Below, in pieces: positions 14,706-26,698 of a DNA stretch of 64,000 nt (positions within the stretch are counted from its first letter, which is position 1; every line of letters starts with the position of its first letter). This DNA comes from Aphelenchoides besseyi (Eukaryota > Nematoda > Chromadorea > Rhabditida > Aphelenchoididae). The notes below the pieces were generated by a model, which ran no database searches, was not told the origin of the DNA, and was given only the letters and a program-made list of their open reading frames with translations. The position numbers were made by a program, and so were the translations under genes. The stretch lies in the NCBI GenBank assembly GCA_024699855.1, contig JAMPIQ010000001.1:14136001-14200000 (forward strand), read 5' to 3'.

Positions 14706-16993
14706 TCTAGGGTCTAAAGAACAAAAACAAATGAAACCAATCGAAATGGTCACTCACCGTGCTGCACACAACTTGGTGCTTAGACGAAAAGCACGAACCC
14801 AAATCCTACAATGACGAACGGATGAGAGTCGATAGCACTTGAAGAGCGGAAATTGGGACGCGTGAGTGGGCAAATGAAACAAATTGATGAGCCGCAATTA
14901 ATCAGCGAGGCAGACGAAGGTTCCGGAAGCAGCAATAAGAAGGAAATTAGTTCGAAGGCTCTTAACGACGGTGATAAGAATCACCACTTGAGATAATTTT
15001 CCCATCAAACCATTTGACTAACGAGAGATTCCCGTTTGCCAAGAAGAGGAACGCACTTCAGGAATTCGAGTGCCGCAATCTTAGAAGAGAGAATCGTCTT
15101 CTCGCCTTTGCTTCTTCTGGAGGGCAATTTCCGTTTCGTGGCACGTCGAACGCGCGGCGTCACACAAAAAAACGGACGCCAACCGTTTGTCTTCCTTCTT
15201 CATCGCATCTATTTCGTCATTTGCGCACTGCGCGTCGTCGTCCACGAAGAACGTCGCGTGGACGGCAAAAATGGCGCCAAAACCTCAAAACGAAAATTTT
15301 GTTCGACCATGAGATTTTTGTGGCCGTCGGGTCCCCGGCGCTCTTTAACTTCGCAATTCTTCTTCTTGTGCGCGTAATTTTTTGGTTAAAGCGCAGAAAA
15401 CAAAAGACGACAATGAGCAAAAGAAGACGATAAAATTCAGAATGTCCAACAAATTTATTGTTCTTTCCGTTTCGGAAGCCAAAAGTTGTAACTTCCGTTC
15501 CATTCATCACGCTTAAGGCCAACGACGCGAGCGGAATTCGTTGCGCATATTTTCCACAACCTACTCACGACCATAAGACGAAGTGGTCCCACGATTTTGG
15601 GTGGAGTCATAAGGGAATTGAAGAGGAGAGGAAAGAGCGGTCAACTTTTGTGGCCAAACGAATTGATGAACCCAAAGAGCAATCGACAACGTTTCTTCGC
15701 GTACTCCATCAGTCGAATTCGGCGTCCAACTGATGGGCGACGTGGATTCGACGTTTGACATTTGGCCCCTGAAGGGATGTACAGAAGGCAGTCGAATTCA
15801 TCAGAAGACCCACGTTTGTGGGAAAATTGGACGGAAATCCGCTAGAAAACTCTTACCGTAGGTGGCGGCGAGGGTCCAAATTGCCGATTTTAATTGGCCA
15901 AAACCGCACAATAACCGCGGAATCTGGGCTATAAAAACCGAAAAACGAAAATCAGAAACCTCGAACGTCGGCGATCCACATCGATCGGATTTTCGAAACA
16001 AAAAACCGCCCCGCCGAATCTCGTTCGCCCATTAATCTTTTCGTCGACTAAAACCGTCGGAATCGACCGACGACGACGACGAACACCGACGCCGCCGCTT
16101 CTGATCGGCGCCGAACGCCGGGAAAAAACGCGCGTTGTGCGAGCGAAATTTTTTGCGCTTCGACTTTCGCTGATCCGCTCGATTTACACGAAAAAGTGAT
16201 TGGTTGAAGTCGGAACGCACGTGTGTTTCTTAATCATCCGAGAACGTTCGGACGCATAAGCGACGATTGTGAATCAGCCGGCGCGTTTATCAACCGACGC
16301 GGCGGAGAAAGTTTGCGGGAAAGCGGATTTTTTGGTGATTTTTTTGGACGCAAAAAACCGACGTCCCCGATTCCGCGTTCTGCACTGCGCTTCTGTGCGC
16401 CGCTACGAATTTCTGTCGAAACGCCGCGTTTTAATGGCCAAAAATTGCGGGGATATGAGATGGACGCGTCGAGGGCAAACGAGATCAATTCCTCTCTCGA
16501 TTTTGTTAAACGCAAAGACGCACACTTGCGTTTTTGATTTGAATGCGTCTCACCACTCCACTGCTCATCACTTTCGCACTCTTCGCGATTTGCACCTGAC
16601 GAAATTCGTTTGGCCTCTCGCTTCCCTTTTGTCTTTTGCGATCTCCATCACACGGAAAGTTTCAAAGGTAAAAGGTCGAGAGCGGATCAATTGAACGCAC
16701 GGGAGGGAGGACCGGAGGACCGAAATCCGCACACTGCAAAAGAAGCGACGAAATGGCCTGGTCATGAGGCGAAAAGCTGCGGGATTTGCGGTTGAGTTCT
16801 TTTGTTTTTGTTATAGAGCGCAATCCTTTCGCAAAAATTAATGGGATTCATTTGGGCGAACAACACAGCTAAGTGGCACAATCAACGAGCATCGTTCGGT
16901 GGACTTGCGCTTCTTAACTGTCGATGAATGTGGGACTGCGAACTCATTTATTTCTCTTCAGCATACAAATTCTGATAACAAAACTCGTAAAAA
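14706..16993. other. GC-richer gap between PKN and the next P450
   Basis: This stretch is richer in CG dinucleotides than its surroundings, especially 15,900-16,500 with repeated CGACGACGA-type runs. That produces several long but unconvincing frames on both strands (for example 15014-15433 and 16269-16694). No splice-supported protein or known motif is visible. It may hold the PKN promoter and 5' untranslated exons. Confidence 0.4.
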
Positions 16994-19718
16994 CTAAGCA
17001 CTCAACGACTTCAAACGAACGTTAATTTGCTCAGGAAAGAGAATCAAGTTGCCGACCAGTTTCGGCTCCGACTGAAAATATAACATTGAGACATGAAACT
17101 TGATGAATGGAAACGTACTCCCATATTTAGACCTTCATAGACTTTGAATTTCTGTAGTAGGCGAAGAAGCGCCAATTTGATTTCCAAACAAGCCAATCGT
17201 CTTCCTGGACATATTCTCGGCCCTCCACCGAACGGATAGTAGGCGTAAGTTGGAACGTCCGGTTCAAACCATCGATCGGGAATAAAGGAGCTCGCATTCG
17301 CGCCCCAAATCTCTGGATCTCTTTGCATCGACACCACATCCAGAAGCACGTGTGTTCCTCTTTCGACTTCCATCGATCCAAGAGTTGTGGTTTTGGCGCA
17401 TCGACGACCAAAAGCAAATGTTCCAACAGGATGTAATCGCAAACATTCTTTGACTACCGCATCGGCGTAAGGCAACGAGTGTAATTCTTCGTAAGTAACA
17501 TTCTAGAGTTTTTGTTGTAAGTCTAATCAAAAGCGAAAACTCACCTCTTCAATACAAACTGATTTAAATTCCTCACGAAGTTTCTCTTGTATCTCTGGAT
17601 GCTTTGCTAGATAGAAGCAGAGAAGAGCTAAAGTCGAGGAGCTGGTTCCAAATCCAGCGATCATCACTGCTGTCGCATTGGCTGCACATTCGGAAATAGT
17701 CATTTCTTTCTTTGGCTACAAAAACTGACTAATCGTGGCATTGAACTCATCGACTTACCGCTGTTCGTGGACCATCAAATGCTCCGGGTGTTAGTTCCGG
17801 TTCGATTGTTGTGGACTCGAAGTTAAGAAACGTGTCAATGAGCACCGTCGATTCCGAATCGACTCCTTCAATCTCCTAAAGCAGAAAGTTATCGCATCCA
17901 GACTATCTTGAAACTTACACGGATCTTTTTTCTTAACAAAACCGCCTTCATGATTCTGGTGTTCAGCTCGTTCAGTCCTGACTTCTTGATCATTCCGTAT
18001 AACATACGAAGTCTTGAGAAGAAAACAGCGAAGTACGGAAACATCCACGATAGATCAACAATCCACAAGTTTACTTCGTTCAACAGATCGAAGATGATCC
18101 GAGAGTACGGATTAGTGAACGGTACTCGACGAGCCGAATTGCCCAAAACAATACCACAGATCGTGTCGATGGTGAATTCGAAGAAAAACGGATGGACGTT
18201 GACCTCCGGTTTGCCATTTTCTTTTTCCAACAGCGAAACGATTTGATCTGCTGATTGAGTAAGTGACGGTAAGATCTAAAAACCTTTCTGTCATCGAGAC
18301 TCGTTGTTTTTGTCTAATGAAATTTCGTGGATGGAAAGCACGTTGGCGAATTCAAAGTTCAACGAAATTTCTCGATCGAAAACCGATCGGCAGTACGAAA
18401 TCAAAAACCAACAACACTCAATTGATAAGCCAACGAGTGTGGAGAGCGGAAATAAAGGCAAACAGCCGTAGAGTTGTTATTGAAAATTGGACTCATCAAT
18501 GATATGCGTCATGAGACTCCGATAAACATTACGATTCAATGGTCATATGCCGGAGCTATAAAACAACGAAGAGGCGTTGAAATAAACAGCGTTTAAGGGC
18601 CAAAAAACTTATTTCCGTCTAACTAGGCGATTGACAGTTTCAACTACTCGATCGTTCTACGAACTAGAAGGCAAGTTGTGATATGAAAAGTTGTAATTAT
18701 TGTTTTCTTTAGCTCAGTTCTTTTTACTCAAGACACATTTCTCGATCGTTTAAGATGCCATCCCTTCTGAAGATTCTCAACAAAACATTGGCCGGTCACT
18801 ACCAAATGACACCACCGGACGAGATGCGTAAACACGATCAGCACTTAAATCCCGAGATCCATGACCAAAAGCCTACAGAACCCAAACAACGATCTGCAAC
18901 CATTGCCGTGAATCGTCGACAAACGACCCTCGAAGTTCCTCAACCGGAGCAGAAACAGCGAAGTCAAAGCAGTCGATCGCACATTGAAAACGGGAAACAA
19001 AAGAACGAGAGAGAACGCGGCAGAAGTTTCATCGACAATTTGAAGAAACAACCGTCAATTAAACTACTTGGACCTTTTCCTTAAGTTCTTTCTTTTGTGA
19101 ATACTTGTACATAATAAAGATTTGCATCATTTTGCTGCTTGTTCTTATTCGTAACGTAAACTCACCTTCTTCAAATATTGTGGGGAAAAGATGGTTGTCG
19201 ACAGATTTCGTAGACGTAACCATCGTTTTCCTCTCGCATGAAAGATGTGGATCATTGGCACGGTATCAACATTGCCTCTGATTGGAATCGTCTAAAGAAA
19301 TCAATTGATTATAACAAATTCAAAGAAACCGACTTCTCGCTCATGAAAATACGCAAATTTCTCGTTCATCATTTCGCTGATCATCTTCGGTTCGCTTATA
19401 ACCAAGTGGTTTCTCCAGCCCTTTAACCATGACTATAAGATTAGTGCGAGCATGTTCCTGACCTTTTGGAAACCGTAGACTCGTCCGTATTCTCTCGTCC
19501 ATTCGGCCAATAGCAAAACATTCGGTTTCTCGGGACCTCCAAGTTGATCGAGAGCTCCGATCAAAGGCTTTGATTTGGGACCAGGAATTCCTCGACGACG
19601 ATAATAGCCGGCGTGATACCAAGAGATTCTAAGATCCTTCAATTCACTTTCGTTTCTTAGCACAAACTTACGCAAAGAAAGTGAAGACAAAAATGGAAAG
19701 TAAGATGAGAATTGTCAT
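16994..19718 (-). CDS. Cytochrome P450 (CYP13/25-like) with an 890-nt intron hosting another gene
   Basis: The ATG at 19718 gives the anchor MTILILLSIFVFTFFA. The next exons carry RRRGIPGPKSKP, EWTREYGRVYGFQK and ARGKRWLRLRNLSTTIFSP, ending at a GTGAGT donor at 19165. The following exon begins at 18275 (ILPSLTQSADQ), leaving an intron of 890 nt where relatives have about 45. Later come VMIAGFGTSSSTLAL, VKECLRLHP, DRWFEPD, the haem loop [10 protein letters not shown] and the stop at 16994-16996. The acidic residue normally before the I-helix Thr (AGFDTT in neighbours) is Gly here, which could alter oxygen activation. Otherwise it is full length and intact. An AAG acceptor appears to be used at the exon starting GWRNHLVISEP. 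Confidence 0.87.
18755..19084 (+). CDS. Small hydrophilic protein nested in a P450 intron, opposite strand
   Basis: A single uninterrupted 109-codon frame runs from ATG 18755 (MPSLLKILNKTLAGHYQ) to TAA 19082-19084, followed by AATAAA at about 19112. The product is basic and rich in Gln, Lys, Arg and Ser, with no signal peptide or membrane helix, so it is probably disordered and nuclear or cytosolic. It lies wholly inside the 890-nt intron of the minus-strand P450. I do not recognise the family. Support comes from the clean ATG-to-stop frame, the polyadenylation signal and the abnormally long host intron. Confidence 0.5.
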   Translation: MPSLLKILNKTLAGHYQMTPPDEMRKHDQHLNPEIHDQKPTEPKQRSATIAVNRRQTTLEVPQPEQKQRSQSSRSHIENGKQKNERERGRSFIDNLKKQPSIKLLGPFP

Positions 19719-20595
19719 TGGAGATTCGTGTTTTGAAAACAATCCAGTTAACCCTACAAGCCACTAGTAGCATTAAATCTGTTGACTATCATGTCTAACA
19801 ACAAAGCGATCGAAAAAGGAATCCTCTCGACAAACCATAAAGTTTCTCGAGATAAACAAACATTGAGTTTCTACAACACGAGGGACAATGAGATGACTTT
19901 CGCTGCTCGACGATAACAACATTCGAGGATATCACGTATCTTTAAAAGTGAGCGTAAAGATCGATTGCTAATGAAGATTTCTATATTCGAACGGATGGTA
20001 AGCGATAAAAGGGATTAATCGAAAAGTGAAGTTGATTGCGTAATATGCTTCCGATCGACAAGAACCGAAGGCTTCGATTGAACGTCAAGCCAAAACCATT
20101 GACGTACTTCAGTTGATGAACGATCAAGAAGTGGGTCATAAAAAAAGACGTGAGTCGCAATCTTAATTACAATAAACAACCGTTTTATAATCGTATGTCA
20201 ACCAAAGTATGTTAACGGGCATTTGAGATTCAAGGGCGGGATTACGCAAGAAACTGCAATGACGTTCGAAACAGCTTTTTAAATTGGTTCGCAATCAAAG
20301 AATGACAATTCGATTTTGATTAGCAACCTTAGGGATCGTTCAACACAATCGGAAACCTTTTGGGCGTTTTTCACTAATCTTGCGGAACAGAAGTGGAGTT
20401 CGAAGTTTTGCCCTTTGACTCAACGAACGATAAGAAGACAAAGCGGATCATTTGTACGAACTTTCCGTCTTTGTTTCAATTTGGCTACAGATTTCGACTA
20501 ACATCGAAGTAGTCATTGGGGTCAATAGTTGTGATCGATTTGTAGTCGAGTTTATTCAAGAATAAAGTACAGATAACGAGCGAAGCAATGTGCAT
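19719..20595. other. Intergenic, no gene seen
   Basis: Upstream of one P450 and downstream of the next. Only short frames occur, and no repeat or RNA was recognised. Confidence 0.5.
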
Positions 20596-22804
20596 CTATT
20601 CTCGTGCTTCCAAGCGAACGGTCACGTGATCGGGATTAAGAACAACGTTGCCAATAAGATTTGGTTTGTCCTGAAAACAGTTCCATTAATAACCTTATGG
20701 TTTGCTCCAATTGAAATTTCGATGATTTCGAGTTTAAAAACCACAAATCAGAAGCATATCGGCTAAGAAGAAAATCTGTAACGTGAACAAAACCGAAATT
20801 GTCCTGACAATCAATTGAAAACCTCTGCGTTCATTAACAAAACTCTGTCAATTAATCCGCTTTCTCTTCTTCAGCCCTTAAACACGTGCATCAAGTATAG
20901 ATCTGAACTATGCTGCACCCTCAAGCACTCGTTGTGCTTAGATTTGCATGTTCACAAAATTTGTTTTTTGGTTACGTTAAAACAGTAATCCTTTTCCTTG
21001 AACTTACTCCCGTAGCAGCACATTCAACGATTTTGAATCGTCGAAGGATGTGAACCAGAGCCAACTTTTCTTCGATGTACGCTAAACGCATTCCGATACA
21101 CACTCTTGGACCACCTGAAAGAATCGATAGTCGTCTTTCAACTGTGAATCTTACCGCCAAACGGATAGTAAGCGGTCGGAACGTGATCAGCGAACCATCG
21201 GTCAGGAACAAAACGATCAGCGTCTTCGCCCCAAATCTTCTTGTCATAGTGAAGTGTAAAGACGTCGACCAGAACGATAGTTCCTTTTTCGACTTCAACT
21301 GATCCAAGTGTTGTTGTTTCAGCGGCTGTTCTTCCGATTACAACGGCGGCAATTGGATGCAATCTCAAGACCTACAAAAACCACAAACTAAACGACTATG
21401 TAATGAACCCAACCAACCTCTTTCATCAACGCTTCACAGTATTTCATTTTGGCGAGATCTTCGTAACTAACATCCTGAACGTAAGATAAGATTGTTAGTT
21501 TCTCATCTTAACTTACAGCATTTGGACAACACGTTTTGATCTCTTCGAACAATCGTTCTTGAACTCTTGGGTTCTTGGCCAAGTAGAACATAGACAAACT
21601 TAATGTATTGGCGGTGGTATCGAAGCCCGCGATTAAGAAAATGTTACAACTCGCAATGATTTCCTGCGTCGTTAAACGTTTACTAACCTAAAATCAAATT
21701 TGAAGTCAACTTTATTACTAGAAAACAAACATGAACGTTTGATTTGTCGTAAACACCGGTGATTTCTTGTTCGACATCGTTGGATTCGGCGTTCAAGAAG
21801 AAATCGATAAAATCCGTCGAGTCCTCTCTAATTTCATCGGCAGCCTAAAGCTTCATCGTTCACTTACAATATCACTGTATCGCTTACTCTCGCGGCTTTC
21901 CGCTCTTCGACCGCCTTGTTAACTTTATTCAACAACATTGCAGGTCCCCGTTGCTTCACACGGCTAAGAAGTAGATTTAATTTGGCTAAAATCCGTCCGG
22001 CTGCTGGAATAGCCCACGACAAATCCATGATCCATTTGGTTCGTCCATTGAGAGTATCAATAAGAATCTTGGTGTAATCGTTTTGGAACTGTCGACTATC
22101 CGGTTGTCCCATTGCAATTCGAGCAATCGTGTCCATAGTGTATTCGTGGGAAAAGGGGTGAATGTTCAACGCTTTTCGACCGTCTTCGCTCGCTTCTTCC
22201 AACAATCGAGTTGTTTCACGAGCTGAATCTTCAAGAACGGGCAGAATCTAAAGCTGTGTTAAAAGCTAAATATAATCTTTGTGACTACCTTCTTTAGATT
22301 CTGAACAGAAAAAACGGGATTTGAGAGAGTACGAAGTCTCTTCCATCTTTTTCCACGAGCCCCAAAAACGTTAACCATTTTCTCATGATCCGGATCGCCT
22401 CTAATTGGTACACGCTTAAATTAGACATAATAATTAGCACTAAAATCAAAAACCTATACCTCTCTTTCATGAAACACATTAAACTTTTCAGTCATCATCT
22501 CGTGAACCATCTCCGGATCACTGATAACCAACACATTCTTCCAGCCCTTTTGAATGCCGTAGACCCGTCCGTACTCTTTAGTCCAATCGCGTAGTAAGAA
22601 GACATTGGGATATTCCGAGAAACCGAACTTGTGCACAATTCCGAAGAAAAGTCGTGATGGCGGTCCATCAATTCCACGACGTTGCCAATAACCAGTGTGC
22701 CAATAACTGATCCTACGCAAACAAGAACCATCAAACTGAATGGTTTCAAAAACTTACCCCAATAGAGTCATGATGAAGATTACGACCAAAATCAAGACTG
22801 ACAT
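20596..22804 (-). CDS. Cytochrome P450 (CYP13/25-like), full length
   Basis: The ATG at 22804 gives the anchor MSVLILVVIFIMTLLG. Then come [45 protein letters not shown] (C-helix), [17 protein letters not shown], an [11 protein letters not shown]-helix, [17 protein letters not shown] and [16 protein letters not shown]. The last exon ends VTVRLEARE with TAG at 20596-20598. Most introns are about 45 nt; the final one is about 335 nt (20672-21007). Residues 21002-21248 are identical in DNA to the neighbouring P450 at 23355-23601, intron included. It is in tandem with the genes at 16994 and 23248 and looks functional. Confidence 0.88.
21002..21248. repeat. 247-nt tract identical to 23355-23601 (gene-conversion tract, copy 1)
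   Basis: Base-by-base reading shows no difference between the two tracts. The identity covers the haem-binding region of two tandem P450s and the short intron between FGG and GPRVCIG. Sequence outside the tract, including nearby exon sequence, is visibly diverged. Confidence 0.9.
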
Positions 22805-23247
22805 GTTCAAAAACGAAGAGTAATTGGAAGCCAAAAGATTTTGCTCACTTAGACGGTTGTTGTTGGCGTAATTTTCTTTTATACACACATGTGAGTTTCG
22901 ATCTGTGTTCCGACTGTGTGCGAACTTGGAGTTTGAACTCGGCGGTTGTGTTTGTTCGTATCCGTTGATTAGATTTTGTGCTCAAATTGATGTTGGAGAA
23001 AACAAAAATGGTGGTTGGAAGTTTCGCAATCTTCTCGTTTGATTTTTGCTCAATTTATGTCGTAAGATAAGCTTTCAATTTGAGTTCTAACGCAATGACG
23101 TCCATCAAAAACTAACTTAATTCTTGCTTTCTTTTTCACTGAATTCGACAAATGAGTGTTCATAGTTTATTACTGACATTTCCATTACATCTCCTGAACA
23201 AAACGAACAGATTAAGTGAATAGGTGGTGCTTATAAAGGAATCCGAT

Positions 23248-25303
23248 TTAACGTGCTTCCAACTTAATGGTAATATGAGTTGGATTAAGGACGGCATTTG
23301 AGCGAAGTTCAGGTTCGTCCTATAGATGGGTTGATTCTTTTCATTTATCAGTTGACTTACTCCCGTAGCAGCACATTCAACGATTTTGAATCGTCGAAGG
23401 ATGTGAACCAGAGCCAACTTTTCTTCGATGTACGCTAAACGCATTCCGATACACACTCTTGGACCACCTGAAAGAATCGATAGTCGTCTTTCAACTGTGA
23501 ATCTTACCGCCAAACGGATAGTAAGCGGTCGGAACGTGATCAGCGAACCATCGGTCAGGAACAAAACGATCAGCGTCTTCGCCCCAAATCTTCTTGTCAT
23601 AATGCACTGAGAAAACATCAACATAAATAAGAGTGTCCTTCTCGACTTCAACTGATCCAAGAGTCGTTGTTTCGGCGGCTGTGCGTGCGAATGCAAATGT
23701 TCCAATAGGATGAAGACGCAATACCTGAAGCACACTGACAACACTAGAAGATGCTATCACGTAAAACTAACCTCTTTCATTACGGCTTCGCAGTATTTCA
23801 TTTTGTTCAAATCATCATAAGAAGCACTCTAAAAACGTTTTAATTAACATCGAAGTATCAGTAAACGCACTGGATCAGGACAACAAGACTCAATTTCTTG
23901 ATACAAACGTTCTTGTATGTCAGGATTTTTTGCAAGATAAAAAGCTGTAAGCGAGAGTGTGTTCGCCGTGGTATCAAAGCTAAGAACAGAACTTTATGCA
24001 GAACAAACTACTGAACATACCCAGCCTGAAAGTTAACAGTATCTTATTGATTCATATTGCATGAAAAGCAATTAAAATCGAGAAAGAAGTACAAAAACAA
24101 ACCAAAAGAAAAACGTTGCATTGAGCGATTACTTCATCAGTTGTCAATCGCTTATTGACCTAAAACAACGATCAGCAACAAGCTTTCGTTACTCACATGG
24201 ACATTGGACTTGTCGTACACACCTGTTACTTCGTATTCCACTGTATCAGATTCGGCGTTCAAGAAAAAATCGATGAAATCCGTTGAGTCTTCACCGATCT
24301 CACCGGCAGCCTAAGATTCGAGCTTCTATTGATGTTGTCAAAGTAAACTTACTCTTGCTGCTTTTCGCTCTTTTACTGCTTTAGTTGTTTTCTGTAGCAA
24401 CATAGCGAATCCCTTTTGTTTCCAGTATCCTAGCAGTAAATTCAAACGTCCTACCGATGGTCCAAGAGCTGGAAAGCTCCAAGCCAATCGATTCAACCAT
24501 TTATTCCCAGCCGCAAAGGTATCAATAAGAATTTTGGTGTAGTCGTTTTGGAACTGTCGACTATCCGGTTGTCCCATTGCAATTCGAGCAATCGTGTCCA
24601 TAGTGTATTCGTGAAAGAACCTGAGCTACTTATGCGTTAAAACCTGAATATAGCAACTAACTTGTGAATGTCAACTTCGTTTCCATTTGCACTCGACTTT
24701 TCCAATAACCGTACGGTTTCCAATGCTGAATCTTCTAAGGTTGGCAAAATCTGCAGGCAACTCTTTTAACCCTTTAATTGCATAGTGCCTACCTTCTTCA
24801 GATTCTGAACAGAAAACACCGGGTTTGAGAGAGTACGAAGTCTTTTCCATCTTTTCCCACGAGCACTAAACAAGTTTGTGAGCGATCGTTTATCGGGATC
24901 TCCACGTTGAACAATTCGCTGAAGTTTTAAGCCTTTAAACGTTTTTGTGTTTAGTAATCAACTTCGTGTTCGTGAAAAACGCTGAATTTCTCGGTTATCA
25001 TTTCGTGAATTAACGCCGGATCCGAGATGACCAATGCATTTCTCCAACCCTTCTGAATCCCGTAAACAGAACCATAGATTTTGGTCCAATCGCGTCGCAC
25101 AAAAACGTTGGGATATTCGGGACGATCAAAACGGTCGAGAATCCCAAGAAATGGCAATAACGGCGGTCCTTTTACTCCTCGACGTTTCCAGTATCTCGTG
25201 TGATTCCATGCAACACTGAAATCAAATTGCACAACAGAAACTGTACAACAACTCACATCAACACGATGCTCAGGAATAGCAACAAAATGACAATCACTGC
25301 CAT
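23248..25303 (-). CDS. Cytochrome P450 (CYP13/25-like), full length, with a 5-nt micro-exon
   Basis: The ATG at 25303 gives the anchor [15 protein letters not shown]. It continues through [98 protein letters not shown] and [10 protein letters not shown], ending ITIKLEAR with TAA at 23248-23250. Between CNVFLL and FDTT the Ala-Gly codons of the I-helix are supplied by a 5-nt exon (24021-24025) bounded by TTTCAG and GTATGT. The frame is restored exactly. The haem-binding region is identical to that of the upstream neighbour, which points to recent gene conversion. Confidence 0.88.
23355..23601. repeat. 247-nt tract identical to 21002-21248 (copy 2)
   Basis: Partner of the tract at 21002-21248. 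A second shorter identical tract, 71 nt, links 24543-24613 with 22078-22148. Confidence 0.9.
24021..24025 (-). other. 5-nt micro-exon of the P450 gene
   Basis: On the minus strand the sequence reads TTTCAG|GCTGG|GTATGT. Splicing CTTTTG to GCTGG to CTTTGATACC restores the conserved I-helix FLLAGFDTT without a frame error. Without this exon the Ala and Gly would be lost and the frame broken. Confidence 0.7.
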
Positions 25304-26698
25304 GATAATGAATACCAGCGGCTCTGAATATCAATCTTCACACTCCGAAAGGCTTTTGAAGTTGAATGATGTTAACAACAAAAAATCAAAATTTGAACGA
25401 TTGCTCACTTTCTTATATTAAACTCAAAACAACTACGTACTTTTTGTGAACACGAATCGGCGTTCAGTTGGAAAACCAAAAAACACTCGTATTGCCGAAT
25501 TGCTCACGACAAGTTGCGTTCGATTGTAGTTTGTGATCACAACGTACTCAAATCTCCACTACTTTTACACGTGCTCAACAAGTTGCTCAATCGTAAGACA
25601 CAAAGAGCTCGATAGTTGACACCCGGGTTCAACAAATAAACTTCAAAGTTTGTTCGATCAAATTGATCTACGTTTGCAAGAAAACAAATCGAATCCCCAA
25701 CAAACTCAACGCTGTTCAATCGACCGGAACAATCGATTACGTTCAGTTGGTTTGCTGTGAAGTTACTTGTGAAGACATTTAATCGAAGGTTTATTCTTAG
25801 AGTTTAAAGAAGTTTATTCCAAGTCGTGATTAACTAAGAAACACCATTGAGTGAACAGAAAGTTGAGACAAATTCGCTTGTCGATGTTTGCGGGTGTCGC
25901 TAAATTCGAATTACTCGGGACTATCAATCAAACCCACTGGTCATATTTTCTGCAGAAACCATGAGAAAACAAATAAATAGACAAAATAGTAGAAGGTAAG
26001 TAGCCATATCTTCAGCGAAATCGTAACGTTTGGCCGGAAACAAACTCGTCCAACATCCTTCGTTTCACGTCCATTGAATCATTTATGAATCAGTGAATGG
26101 AATAGTGAGCTTATTCAAAAAGCAAACATTTTGTACAATTTGTTTATTTAGCTCCGTTACTCTAGAAAGCTAATTGGTCACAGGTTTGTTGTTTGAGACG
26201 TGAAAGAAGGTGTAAGTTTATGTGATCAGATAATGACTGATTGTAGTTTAGAACGATATAACAACTGCAATTCTTACCGATGACTTAAAAACCTTGATTT
26301 CAACTTTGTTGTTAAGCAACCGATAAACGAGAAAATTGAAAGTTAGACTCGATATAAAAACACAATTTACGTCAACCGTTGTCAAGACAGAAACCGTAAG
26401 TTCCTAAAAGTACTCCAATTTAATTCGTTTAGGACGTCGTATTAGTAGAGTTCGTTCTAAAGTAATCGATTGCAATTGTACTTTTGTAATAATAAACACA
26501 ATGAAATGCTTGTTGTCTAGTGAACAAACGGTTTCTGATCTTTGTTATGGTCTTCGAAGGTGTTCGAGTTGTGTGTTCACTTGTTGCAAATCCATTAGTT
26601 TGCGTTTAATTTGTTGAATTTGTAATCGGGAAACAGGATTCTGACGACGGTTTAAAAGCCACAACTCTATTGCAGAAAGCCGTAAAATTTCTGTGAAA
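25304..26698. other. Intergenic, no gene seen
   Basis: About 1.4 kb of AT-rich sequence with short frames only. It includes the upstream region of the P450 at 25303 and of the plus-strand gene at 26699. Confidence 0.5.

Noticed and set aside
15014..16694. Several 90-140-codon frames between PKN and the next P450
   Set aside because: Explained by CG-rich composition with few stop codons; they overlap on both strands and have no protein-like features.
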